32,655 nt of DNA from Methylacidiphilum caldifontis (GTDB taxonomy: Bacteria; Verrucomicrobiota; Verrucomicrobiia; Methylacidiphilales; CAMAQI01). Positions within the stretch are counted from its first letter, which is position 1; each line of letters begins with the position of its first letter. This document shows, one piece after another, positions 25,625 through 32,655 of this stretch. The notes under the pieces are model-generated. The model did not search any database. It was not told where the DNA came from and saw nothing but the letters and a program-made list of their open reading frames with translations. The translations under genes were made by a program, and so were the position numbers. The stretch lies in assembly GCA_945877805.1 (NCBI GenBank), contig CAMCSM010000023.1, forward strand, positions 1-32,655. The letters run 5' to 3'.

Positions 25625-26431
25625 ATGAATTTAAAAAACCGATTATCGACTCTGCTGCAACGTTTATCCCATAGAATGCTTATCGGATTGGTCTCCGTTA
25701 TTCTTGCCTTAATCGTTTGTCGGCTAATGCTTCCTTCCGTATTGCTTTGGTATGTTAATCGTACGCTCGATCAAATTCCAAGCTACAGTGCTCAGGCAGA
25801 GGCGGTTGACGTTGCTCTGTGGCGTGGGGCTTATACAATTAAAGGGTTGCATCTATTTAAAAAAGGCAAGGACCACGCTCCTTTTCTTGATATCCAAGCC
25901 GCTATTTTTTCTGTGCAGTGGAAGGCGCTTTTGGAGGCGAAGGTTGTCGCTGAAGTTGAACTAAAATCGCCACAAATGAATATTGAGCGAAAAGGGAGCG
26001 ATTATAACACTCCGGAGAGTGGGGAGGGATGGGAGGTTCAAGCTCAAAAACTATTTCCGTTTGAAATCAATCGTCTCTCCGTTGAAGAAGGGACCGTGGT
26101 TTATCTTGAGCCTGATGCGCATCCGCCAATTGATCTCCGTTTTACGGGAGTTCAAGCAGAAATCAAAGGACTGACGAGCAGGCCGAAACTGAATAATCCT
26201 TTGCCGACGAATTTTAAAATTCAAGCTCATGTTTTTAAAAAAGGAAAATTGAATTTTGAAGGTTCGGTGAGTATTTTCACGAACCAGCCGAAGGACCGAT
26301 TTGCGACAGTTATTCCGATCTCTGGTACAATAGAAAGTCCGGACTCGGCCTATTTTGTGGCGATAACGAATATCCTCAAAAACGCCTTTTTTAAAGCATT
26401 TGAACCGGGATTCGAAAAAAGGGAGAAGTAA
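25625..26431 (+). CDS. DUF748 (AsmA-like) protein with apparent internal deletion
   Basis: The protein has 268 residues. A signal anchor lies at about residues 18-43 (MLIGLVSVILALIVCRLML). The N-terminal half is typical of DUF748/AsmA-like envelope proteins: VNRTLDQIPSYSAQAEAVDV, ALWRGAYTIKGLHLFKKGK, and KSPQMNIERKG. The C-terminal part NQPKDRFATVIPISGTIESP, followed by NILKNAFFKAFEPG, is the usual very end of these proteins. The stretch of roughly 90-100 residues normally found between the KGKLNFEG region and NQPKD, which includes a GYVKPL-type motif, is absent, while the frame is kept. AsmA-like proteins sit in the periplasm, anchored in the inner membrane, and are thought to help lipid transport. 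No Shine-Dalgarno sequence is seen. Confidence 0.8.
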   Translation: MNLKNRLSTLLQRLSHRMLIGLVSVILALIVCRLMLPSVLLWYVNRTLDQIPSYSAQAEAVDVALWRGAYTIKGLHLFKKGKDHAPFLDIQAAIFSVQWKALLEAKVVAEVELKSPQMNIERKGSDYNTPESGEGWEVQAQKLFPFEINRLSVEEGTVVYLEPDAHPPIDLRFTGVQAEIKGLTSRPKLNNPLPTNFKIQAHVFKKGKLNFEGSVSIFTNQPKDRFATVIPISGTIESPDSAYFVAITNILKNAFFKAFEPGFEKREK

Positions 26432-26476
26432 ACTTCCTAAAAGCAACTGTCCCCATTTTATGCTGAAGGAAAAAAA

Positions 26477-27397
26477 TCAGGCTCTCGGATGAGCTTGATC
26501 GTAGACCTGACGCATCCGCTCCGTCGAAACCGCGGTATAAATCTGGGTGGTCGTGATTTGCGAATGCCCCAACAACTCCTGAACAGCTCTCAAATCGGCG
26601 CCATGATTTAATAAATGAGTCGCAAAACTATGACGGATCTTATGCGGACTCAAACCGGCGGGAAGTCCCGCCCACCTTAAATACTCTTTCAAAAGCAACT
26701 GAATCGATCTTGGGGTCAGCCCCTTGCCTCCCTCCCCGACCCAAAGAAATTCAGAGGCCGGAGCCGGTTCTCCCAGATAGGTTTGAATCGCCAAGAGACA
26801 AGGCCCCCCTAAAACGGCGATCCGCGTTTTTGATCCTTTGCCCACAACTCGAATTGATCCTGACTCAAAATCAAGATCGCTCTTCTTCAAACGACAAAGC
26901 TCCTGCAATCGAATCCCTGTGCTATACAAAACCTCCAGCCAAGCGAGATCCCTCAACATCTGCCAACGATTCCACGGTCTCCCCGCTTTAGCCTTTCCCC
27001 CTCTCCCCTCCCATTTCTTTTGCGGAGCCCCCAAGAGCTCTAAGACCTGCACCTCCGTCATAAAAACCGGCAGCTTTCGGGGAAGCTTCGGAAGCGTGAC
27101 TCCCTTCACGGGATTCTCACTGAAGATTCGATTTTTAATCCCATATTGATACAGAGAACGAAGCGCCGCAAAACGGAGTCGAATACTCGGGGGCGAAATC
27201 TTTTTCTCCATCGTGACAAAGTAGAGATAGGATTTAAAATCCTGTTTCTTCAGATCAACCCAACTCCCCGCCCGAGACCAATCGAGAAACTCCCGATAAA
27301 CCTGGGCATAATTCCTTCGCGTCAAATCGGAGCGACCACGAATTCGAGTCGACTCCAAAAAGCGTTCCGCAAATTTCATTGCTTCCGTCAAATCCAT
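26477..27397 (-). CDS. Tyrosine recombinase of the XerC/XerD type
   Basis: The protein has 306 residues. The N-terminal SAM-like core-binding domain (SDLTRRNYAQVYREFLDW, SIRLRFAALRSLYQYGIKN) is followed by the catalytic domain with all active residues: Arg163 in TGIRLQEL, Lys187 in VVGKGSKTR, His252 and Arg255 in PHKIRHSFATHLL, His278 in LLGHSQITTTQIY, and Tyr287. Length and layout match chromosomal XerC/XerD, which resolve chromosome dimers at dif. A Gly/Lys-rich insert of about 20 residues (KKWEGRGGKAKAGRPWNRWQ) precedes the Arg motif. Whether it is XerC, XerD or a phage-type relative cannot be settled without comparison. A structured repeat ends nine bases before the ATG. No other prophage gene is nearby. 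Confidence 0.85.
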   Translation of the reverse strand: MDLTEAMKFAERFLESTRIRGRSDLTRRNYAQVYREFLDWSRAGSWVDLKKQDFKSYLYFVTMEKKISPPSIRLRFAALRSLYQYGIKNRIFSENPVKGVTLPKLPRKLPVFMTEVQVLELLGAPQKKWEGRGGKAKAGRPWNRWQMLRDLAWLEVLYSTGIRLQELCRLKKSDLDFESGSIRVVGKGSKTRIAVLGGPCLLAIQTYLGEPAPASEFLWVGEGGKGLTPRSIQLLLKEYLRWAGLPAGLSPHKIRHSFATHLLNHGADLRAVQELLGHSQITTTQIYTAVSTERMRQVYDQAHPRA

Positions 27398-27878
27398 TTC
27401 AAGAGCATAAATCGGTTAATGACCGAAACCAAGGATTTATCTTTCATGTAAATATTTCTACTCCCATTCACATCGCATTGAATTCCGATCCGTCAGCTGA
27501 CGGATGGAGTTTATGAATTTTAAACCCTCTGCGTTCTCTGCGTCTCTGCGCGAGACAATCCCCATAAACCGGACGAGCCGGAACCAAGGTTCATTTATTG
27601 AACGAATTATTTTTAGATCGAATCAACTCATTCCGACTCCGGTTTATGAAATTTGCTTCGCAGAAAACAAAAATTCAGGTTTTTTTGTTTCGGGCTTTGC
27701 CGAAACTTGCAGTCCCTCACAAAACCCATTGGTGCGGTAGCGCCAAATTGTACAAAAAGCGGAGCCACTCTCGTTTGGCACGAGGGTAGAAGGGGTGCAA
27801 CCAAAATCAGGGGTGGAGGGGGATTTTGTAATTCCGAAAAATGTTGACCATTTTGCGAAGGATTTTAAGAGTGAGGGA
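27398..27878. other. Intergenic region holding two copies of the structured repeat
   Basis: There is no gene in these 481 bases. Copy 3 (27407-27515) and copy 4 (27564-27881) are separated by a stretch with CTCTGCGTTCTCTGCGTCTC (about 27529-27548), a type of short periodic sequence common in environmental bacterial genomes. Between 27721 and 27835 copy 4 has about 100 extra bases relative to copy 2, with a small hairpin CTCGTTTGGCACGAG (27771-27785). Confidence 0.75.
27407..27515 (-). repeat. Structured dispersed repeat, copy 3 (upstream of the recombinase gene), with nested palindrome
   Basis: The copy starts ATAAATCGG (27407-27415) with the inner hairpin TCGGTTAATGACCGA, then AAACCAAGGAT. 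It includes ATCGCATTGAATTCCGAT as in copies 1 and 2. The right end is split: CCGA is followed by about 21 bases that contain the perfect 16-base palindrome TCCGTCAGCTGACGGA (27490-27505), before TTTATGAATTTT resumes. Confidence 0.75.
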
Positions 27879-27881
27879 CTA
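27564..27881 (-). repeat. Structured dispersed repeat, copy 4, long form (downstream of oppF)
   Basis: The core 27564-27647 is bounded by ATAAACCGG and CCGGTTTAT, with the inner hairpin CCGGACGAGCCGG: both pairings carry matched changes relative to copies 1 and 2. The long form then has GTTTCGGGCTTTGCCGAAAC (27687-27706), a perfect pair GTCCCTCAC (27712-27720) and GTGAGGGAC (27871-27879), and AAAATGTTGACCATTTT inside. The far end overlaps the TAG stop codon of oppF. Confidence 0.8.
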
Positions 27882-28670
27882 AAGCTTCGGAACGGCCGCC
27901 AGCAACTTTTTCGTGTACTCCTGCTTCGGATCGAGATAGATCTGCTCAGGGGGTCCCTGCTCGACGATCTCTCCTTGATTCATCACGAGAACATAGTCAC
28001 TCATATGCTCAACCACCGCAAGATCGTGAGCGATAAAAAGATAGGTCAGCCCCAAGGAATCTTGCAAATCTTGCAATAAATTCACAATCTGCGCCTGTAC
28101 GGAGACATCTAAGGCACTCACCGGCTCATCACAGATGATGAACTCCGGCTCCACCGCTAATGCACGGGCAATTCCAATCCGTTGCCGTTGACCGCCACTA
28201 AATTCGTGCGGATATCGATTCAGGTGGTCCCCTTGAAGTCCTACCTGTTTCAAAAGCTGAACCACTCTCTCCTGGCGATCGCTCACGGTCATCTTCGGAA
28301 AATGAATCTCAAGGGCCTCTCCAATGATTGAAAAAACGGTGAGACGGGGATTTAAGGAGTTGAACGGATCTTGAAAAATCATCTGAATTTTTTTTCGATA
28401 ATTAAAAAATTCGGCAGAAGAAAGGGCTAAAAGATCGATCCCCTCATAAAAAGCCTTTCCTCCCGTCGCCTGAGTCAGCTGAATCAACGATCGGCCTAAA
28501 GTCGACTTCCCACTGCCGCTCTCTCCGACGAGACCGACGGTGCTTCCTTGAAAGATTTTAAAATTTACTTTTTTGACCGCATAAAAACGTTCGATTTCGC
28601 GACGCAGAAGTCCTCCGTAAACGGGATAGCTGACCTCGAGCTCTTTGACCTCTAAAAGCAATTTACTCAT
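27879..28670 (-). CDS. oppF: Oligopeptide/dipeptide ABC transporter ATP-binding protein, OppF type
   Basis: The protein has 263 residues from the ATG at 28668-28670, which overlaps the oppD stop as ATGA and has GGAG just upstream; the longer frame would add 25 residues copied out of oppD. ABC ATPase motifs: Walker A GESGSGKST (about 49-57), Q-loop MIFQDPFNSLNPR, signature FSGGQRQRIGIARAL, Walker B FIICDEPVSALD and the H-loop AHDL. RYPHEFSGGQ and NPR are OppF/DppF marks. It energises peptide import together with OppD. The protein stops at LLAAVPKL, so it lacks the longer C-terminal tail seen in many relatives. The stop codon lies in a dispersed repeat. Confidence 0.9.
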   Translation of the reverse strand: MSKLLLEVKELEVSYPVYGGLLRREIERFYAVKKVNFKIFQGSTVGLVGESGSGKSTLGRSLIQLTQATGGKAFYEGIDLLALSSAEFFNYRKKIQMIFQDPFNSLNPRLTVFSIIGEALEIHFPKMTVSDRQERVVQLLKQVGLQGDHLNRYPHEFSGGQRQRIGIARALAVEPEFIICDEPVSALDVSVQAQIVNLLQDLQDSLGLTYLFIAHDLAVVEHMSDYVLVMNQGEIVEQGPPEQIYLDPKQEYTKKLLAAVPKL

Positions 28671-29515
28671 CGACACTCCTTCTCCAAATTGACCTGATCG
28701 ATCGTGACAAGACGGCTTTGCTGATGTCCGATTCGAGGAACACATTGCAATAAGGCTTTCGTATAGGGATGAATCGGAGCTGATAAAATCGAGGCGCTGC
28801 TTCCGGATTCAACGATTTTCCCTCGATACATCACCGCGACCGAGTCAGCAAACCCGTTGACGATTCCAAAGTTATGCGTAATCAACAAGATCGACATTTT
28901 AAATTTCTCTCGCATCTCACGAAGCAGATCCAAAATCTGGGCTTGAATCGTCACATCCAAGGCCGTTGTCGGTTCATCGGCGATCAGGAGTTTGGGATGA
29001 CAGGAAAGAGCCATCGCAATCATCGCTCGTTGTTGCATCCCGCCACTAAATTCATGGGGATAGGCTCGAGCTCGCTTCTCCGGATCTGAAATCCCGACCG
29101 CCCCTAAAAAGGAGGCGACCTCTTTAGGAATATCGTTCACCTCAGGACGATGAAGGCGGATCATCTCTGCGATCTGATCTCCAATCCTCATGACCGGATT
29201 TAAAGAGGCTGAGGGCTCCTGAAAAACATAAGCAATTTTCTTTCCTCGGATTTTACGCAGTTCGGTCTGAGAGGCATTTAAAACCTGAATCCCCTCCAAT
29301 GAAATCTTTCCGCTGACATACTTCGCCGGGGGCTGAGGCAGAAGCTTCGCGAGGGCTAATGCCGTCACGCTTTTTCCACTCCCGCTCTCTCCGACGACCG
29401 CAAGGGTCTCGCCATCACGAATACTAAAGGAGATATGGTCGACCGCTCGAAAGGTCGTCCCATCCTCACGATCAAAATCAATCGTTAAATCCTCTACTTT
29501 TAAAAGTGAATTCAT
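28667..29515 (-). CDS. oppD: Oligopeptide/dipeptide ABC transporter ATP-binding protein, OppD type
   Basis: The protein has 282 residues; the ATG overlaps the oppC stop by four bases (ATGA). Walker A GESGSGKSV (about 42-50), Q-loop YVFQEPSASLNPVMRIGDQI, signature FSGGMQQRAMIAMAL, Walker B LLIADEPTTALD and the H-loop THNF are present. YPHEFSGGMQQR is typical of OppD/DppD. After HPYTKALLQCVPR, the usual Cys-containing tail of about 40 residues is absent: only 20-odd residues follow. It is the second ATPase of a peptide importer in the inner membrane. Confidence 0.9.
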   Translation of the reverse strand: MNSLLKVEDLTIDFDREDGTTFRAVDHISFSIRDGETLAVVGESGSGKSVTALALAKLLPQPPAKYVSGKISLEGIQVLNASQTELRKIRGKKIAYVFQEPSASLNPVMRIGDQIAEMIRLHRPEVNDIPKEVASFLGAVGISDPEKRARAYPHEFSGGMQQRAMIAMALSCHPKLLIADEPTTALDVTIQAQILDLLREMREKFKMSILLITHNFGIVNGFADSVAVMYRGKIVESGSSASILSAPIHPYTKALLQCVPRIGHQQSRLVTIDQVNLEKECR

Positions 29516-30579
29516 GATGTCGGCTTTCCAGTCATACGAAACTGTGGATCGACCAAGTCCCGTAATATATCTCCAAGGATGTTAAAAAGAATCACAACGA
29601 TAAAAATGGCAAGACCTGGAGTTAATAGCCACCAAAAATTTAACATAAATACCTTCATATCCTGAGCTTGACTCAACATCAATCCCCATGAGGCTTGCGG
29701 CTCTTGAATTCCAATGCCAAGAAAGCTCAAGGCCGCCTCTCCTAAAATAAAACCGGGGATCCCCATCGTTCCGGCAACGATCGCGTAACTCAGCATATTG
29801 GGAAAAAAATGGATTCGAATAATCTTCCAGGTCGATTGCCCTAGCCCTTGGGAGGCGAGCACAAAGGCCCGCTCTCTTAATGAAAGCGCTAACCCACGGA
29901 AAACTCGGGCATACGAAGACCAGCCGATTAAACTCATCAAGCAAACGATGAGGAGAAACATCTGATCCGAAGGAAAACGGCTCCCTAATGCGGAGCGAAG
30001 GGCTAACAGCAAGTAGAGTCCAGGAATCACCATGAGCATCTCACAAATTCTCATCAGCAGATGATCGACCTTGCCCCCCCAATACCCAGCAAAAGAACCG
30101 ATCCAGTAACCGGGGATCATCGACAACGTCACCCCTAAGACTCCAATCCAAAGGGAGACCCGAGAGCCATAAAGCAATCTTGAAAAGACATCTCGCCCAA
30201 CACTATCACTCCCTAAAATATAAATACGTTCCTCAGGAGGAACGGTAAAAAGCCGTCTCTCCACAGGGATCCCTAAAAAAGTTCGCCCCGATAGTTTTTT
30301 TTCGAACCACCGAATCGGAATCCCCTCTCCCTCGATCGGCACATACTGAGCAGAAGATCGATCGACTAATTGATAGCGCTGAAGATGCAAATTCCAATCC
30401 TTCCAAATGAGTCGCGTCGGAGGGTGATACGTACGCTTCAGATCCTGATCGGTGACCTCATAGGGAGCCAGCCAAGGGGCGAGGAGTGCGACTCCATAAA
30501 AGAAACTCAGCAGGAGAAGAGCAAAAAAACCTCTTTTTTGACCAAGAACCTTACGAAGAATTGAGAAAAGATCAGACAT
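29512..30579 (-). CDS. oppC: Oligopeptide/dipeptide ABC transporter permease, OppC type
   Basis: The protein has 355 residues. The first membrane helix (about 18-40) is followed by a large extracytoplasmic insert of roughly 90 residues, larger than in the E. coli protein. GSDSVGRDVFSRLLYGSRVS is the hallmark of OppC/DppC, and five further helices follow. The EAA loop with LGQSTWKIIRIHFFPN contacts the ATPase. AGGA lies six bases before the ATG. The order oppC-oppD-oppF with four-base overlaps shows one operon. The second permease (oppB) and the binding protein (oppA) are not in the window; a regulatory kinase gene lies upstream instead. Confidence 0.9.
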   Translation of the reverse strand: MSDLFSILRKVLGQKRGFFALLLLSFFYGVALLAPWLAPYEVTDQDLKRTYHPPTRLIWKDWNLHLQRYQLVDRSSAQYVPIEGEGIPIRWFEKKLSGRTFLGIPVERRLFTVPPEERIYILGSDSVGRDVFSRLLYGSRVSLWIGVLGVTLSMIPGYWIGSFAGYWGGKVDHLLMRICEMLMVIPGLYLLLALRSALGSRFPSDQMFLLIVCLMSLIGWSSYARVFRGLALSLRERAFVLASQGLGQSTWKIIRIHFFPNMLSYAIVAGTMGIPGFILGEAALSFLGIGIQEPQASWGLMLSQAQDMKVFMLNFWWLLTPGLAIFIVVILFNILGDILRDLVDPQFRMTGKPTS

Positions 30580-30625
30580 TCTTTTCCTGTAAAAATAAAT
30601 CGTTTAGAGAACCTCTCATGAAAAA

Positions 30626-32176
30626 TTAAGATTTATTCGGAGATAAAATCTCTTTGACCTTTTCAATCAAGAGCTCCACGCGAAACGGCTTAGGAATGAA
30701 ACCATCGGGAGAGACTTCGTGAAATCGTCTCGACAGATCCCGCTCGCTAAATCCACTGGTAAATAATACTTTTATCTTCGGATAAAGTTTTCGAATTTCA
30801 TAAAGCACCTCAATTCCATCCATTCGAGGCATCGTCATATCGAGAAGTACAAATTGATAATCGGAGTTTTTTTGTAAAAGTTCAAGAGCTTCGATCCCAT
30901 CTTGAGCTTGATCAACCCTAAACCCGATCGACTCTAAAATTTTAACCGCCACCTTTCGAATCGTCACCTCATCATCAATGACCAAAGCCCTCCCTGTAAA
31001 GACACTCGGCGAGGAGGCTAAATCGAGTGGCAATTCCCCCTCAACAACCTGATTTGTGATCGGAAAATAGAGACGAAATGAAGTTCCATTGCCCAAAGAG
31101 CTTTTAACAGTGACCCCCCCATGATGCCCCCTTGAGATTCCCAGAACCACCGGAAGCCCAAGACCCCGTCCCGCAAACTTAGAACTAAAGAAAGGCTCGA
31201 AGATCCGTGAGAAGTTTTTGGGGTCGATCCCCGCTCCATTATCGGCGACCTCTAAGTAGACATAACGTCCTTCTTTAAGGGACAAGGGAGTAAAAAGAGA
31301 TTTAAAATCGATCTCATGGAAATCGACTAATCCGGTAGAAATCTTAATAAATCCCTCTCCGGCAATTGATTCAGAAGCATTCGCCGTTAAATTTAAAATC
31401 GCCTGACGAATTTGAAGAGCATCCCCTGAAATTAAGGGAAGATGCGAGACTAAACGAAAGTGAAGCTCAACCTTTTTATGAATCGATATAGCGAGAAGCC
31501 GACCGGTATCCTCCACGACACGAGTCAGGTTCAATGTTTGAATCTCAAATCGTCCTTTTCCGGAATAATCAAGCATTTGACGACAGACATCGGCCGCCCG
31601 AAGTGCCGAGTTTTCAATGCTCGATAAATAGTCTTGAACTTGAGAGTCCACAGGCAATTCCTGACGAGCCAGACTCGCATTCCCTAAAATTGCGGTGAGA
31701 ATATTATTAAAATCGTGCGCGATCCCCCCTGCCAAAATCCCGAGACTTTCAAGTCGTTGTATCTCTTGAATCCGTCTTTCCGATTTTTGAAGTTCCTCTC
31801 GAATCGATTGACGTTGCACGGAAAACTCAATCGCTCTCCATAACCCACGACCATCGATTTTTCCTTTGACCAAATAGTCTTGAGCCCCGTTTTTCAAAGC
31901 CATCCCTGCGAGCTCCTCTTCCGCAGAACTCGTTAAAATAATAATTGGGAGCGAGGGATAAGCATCTCGAAATCGCTTTACCTTTTCAACCCCATGATCA
32001 TCCGGAAGCCCGAGATCAAGCAATAAGAGATCAGGAGCCTCCTCTTCAATCGCATTCCACCCTTCCTCCAAACTTTCGAAAACATCCAACTCGAATTGAT
32101 TGCCTCGAATATCAGATAGCATCTCTCGAACAATAAGAGCGACATCAGGATCATCATCAATCAGGAAAATATTCAT
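30626..32176 (-). CDS. Hybrid response regulator/histidine kinase (REC-HisKA-HATPase-REC)
   Basis: The protein has 516 residues with no membrane segment, so it is cytoplasmic. It begins with a receiver domain (IDDDP, phospho-acceptor Asp54 in LLLDLGLP, Thr82, Lys104). A coiled linker leads to HisKA with the phospho-acceptor His154 in GGIAHDFNNILTAILG. The ATPase domain follows: N box LNLTANASESI, G1 VADNGAGIDP, G2 GRGLGLPVVLGI. A second receiver domain closes the protein (IDDE, LLDMTMPRMDG, Lys in FIPKPF). The HDFNN type of kinase usually signals through its own receiver. The gene lies 46 bases upstream of oppC and points the same way, so it may control or be co-expressed with the transporter; no output domain is present. 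Confidence 0.92.
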   Translation of the reverse strand: MNIFLIDDDPDVALIVREMLSDIRGNQFELDVFESLEEGWNAIEEEAPDLLLLDLGLPDDHGVEKVKRFRDAYPSLPIIILTSSAEEELAGMALKNGAQDYLVKGKIDGRGLWRAIEFSVQRQSIREELQKSERRIQEIQRLESLGILAGGIAHDFNNILTAILGNASLARQELPVDSQVQDYLSSIENSALRAADVCRQMLDYSGKGRFEIQTLNLTRVVEDTGRLLAISIHKKVELHFRLVSHLPLISGDALQIRQAILNLTANASESIAGEGFIKISTGLVDFHEIDFKSLFTPLSLKEGRYVYLEVADNGAGIDPKNFSRIFEPFFSSKFAGRGLGLPVVLGISRGHHGGVTVKSSLGNGTSFRLYFPITNQVVEGELPLDLASSPSVFTGRALVIDDEVTIRKVAVKILESIGFRVDQAQDGIEALELLQKNSDYQFVLLDMTMPRMDGIEVLYEIRKLYPKIKVLFTSGFSERDLSRRFHEVSPDGFIPKPFRVELLIEKVKEILSPNKS

Positions 32177-32290
32177 GCCAGTTACGAATCACGTTAAATC
32201 TCTCCGCTCCCACGTCAAAACATTCCTTGCTGACTACCGGGTGCAGCAGGGATTCAACCAAAACAAAGTTTTGTATGGGGCACAACTCAG

Positions 32291-32419
32291 GTCTTTAAAA
32301 ACAAAAAAATCGCCGAAATTGCGGAGGAGGTCGGCTTTCAAACTCCCTACTCGTTTTCAAACTCTTTTAAGCGAGTCACCGGCCAAAGCCCGCAATCCTT
32401 CAAGCTCACTTGTGAATAA
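32291..32419 (+). pseudogene. AraC-family regulator, C-terminal helix-turn-helix remnant
   Basis: The frame reads VFKNKKIAEIAEEVGFQTPY, then SFSNSFKRVTGQSPQSFKLT, then CE and a stop. IAEIAEEVGFxxxYxFSNxFKRxxGxSPxxF is the second helix-turn-helix of AraC/XylS regulators. Upstream of about 32291 the frame no longer resembles the family, so the first helix-turn-helix and the sensor domain are missing. About 42 residues remain. Confidence 0.75.
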
Positions 32420-32552
32420 GAGCTGCTTGAATTGCTGAGAATTACTTGAACTATTTTCAAATACTATCTAAGAACGACAGCTCTAAAACATGAACAGAAA
32501 TTATCGAGATTTATTTAGGCACCTCGACGTTTTGCATGGGTGAATAATGTAC

Positions 32553-32629
32553 GAAATTCATCCATTGTGCAAACAAAACCCTTCGGCATGCGCCTTTTTG
32601 CGGGTTTTGTTCTTCAATGGATAAATTTC
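32553..32629. repeat. Long imperfect stem-loop at the window edge
   Basis: GAAATTCATCCATTG (32553-32567) pairs with CAATGGATAAATTTC (32615-32629) with one mismatch. Inside it ACAAAACCC (32573-32581) pairs perfectly with GGGTTTTGT (32602-32610). The loop is 20 bases and contains a small GGCATGCGCC motif. In all, 23 base pairs form over 77 bases, with one small internal loop. Confidence 0.75.
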
Positions 32630-32655
32630 TTGGGTGTTGGGAGTTTAGCATCCAA

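Larger units (their letters stand above)
32177..32655. other. Right-end region: decayed regulator tail and a long stem-loop
   Basis: No intact gene is seen in these 479 bases. The stretch next to the kinase start should carry its promoter (minus strand). 32291-32419 is an AraC-type remnant and 32553-32629 a long hairpin. A plus-strand frame from 32100 to 32438 is open but reads antisense to the kinase and out of frame with the AraC remnant, and is not taken as a gene. Confidence 0.6.

Noticed and set aside
26477-27397. Recombinase gene as part of a prophage or integrative element
   Set aside because: No phage, excisionase or attachment-site duplication is seen; the protein looks like a chromosomal Xer recombinase.
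32100-32438. Plus-strand frame of 112 codons at the right end
   Set aside because: It starts antisense inside the kinase gene and runs out of frame through the AraC remnant.
32553-32629. Integron attC site
   Set aside because: The shape fits loosely, but the conserved GTT-type core sites and a cassette array are not visible.

Overview
This 32.7 kb window looks like a chromosomal segment of a bacterium from the Planctomycetes-Verrucomicrobia-Chlamydiae (PVC) group, most likely a verrucomicrobial lineage. The pointers are: a double-length UvrA of 1856 residues, the fused form known from Chlamydiae and relatives; a Tat-exported Gfo/Idh/MocA oxidoreductase next to a secreted HEAT-repeat protein; a GH106-type rhamnosidase; a CAAX-protease relative of the exosortase-associated type; a DUF748 protein; and weak or absent Shine-Dalgarno sequences before many starts. 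The taxonomic call is inference from gene content.

Left part (1-9.1 kb, all minus strand): the 5' end of an IS3-family transposase gene is cut by the window edge. A secreted HEAT-repeat/carbohydrate-binding-like protein follows, split by a frameshift in a (CT)6 tract, with its co-transcribed oxidoreductase. Next is a two-gene membrane module (YcgQ/TIGR03943-like protein and CPBP protease) bracketed by inverted copies of a dispersed repeat, then the GH106-like enzyme. Middle (9.2-17.2 kb, minus): giant uvrA, an HDOD gene and a PfkB sugar kinase with a clear terminator. A plus-strand block follows (17.3-20.2 kb): tRNA-Met(CAT), trpF, trpB and an AbrB-type antitoxin beside the stump of a PIN toxin. 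Right part: a minus-strand set of CobW GTPase, WD40 protein and DUF3147 protein; a Ski2-like helicase; a plus-strand DUF748 gene with an apparent internal deletion; a Xer-type recombinase; a hybrid response regulator/histidine kinase; oppC-oppD-oppF without oppA or oppB; and at the edge a decayed AraC-type tail and a long stem-loop.

The genes are mostly ordinary housekeeping or accessory functions. The unusual signal is between them: nearly every long intergenic gap is filled with dispersed, structured repeats. The most interesting family has four copies at 5516, 14840, 27407 and 27564. Three lie directly upstream of start codons (CPBP protease, uvrA, xer). All have two mutually exclusive pairings that use the same strand, and one copy shows compensatory base changes in both pairings. 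This could be a regulatory RNA-like switch or a hairpin-based mobile repeat; the sequence alone does not decide. Other families are two MITE-like inverted-repeat elements, an AGCCCATC octamer array, and composite repeats shared by the gaps at 3.8, 5.8, 19.5 and 25.4 kb.
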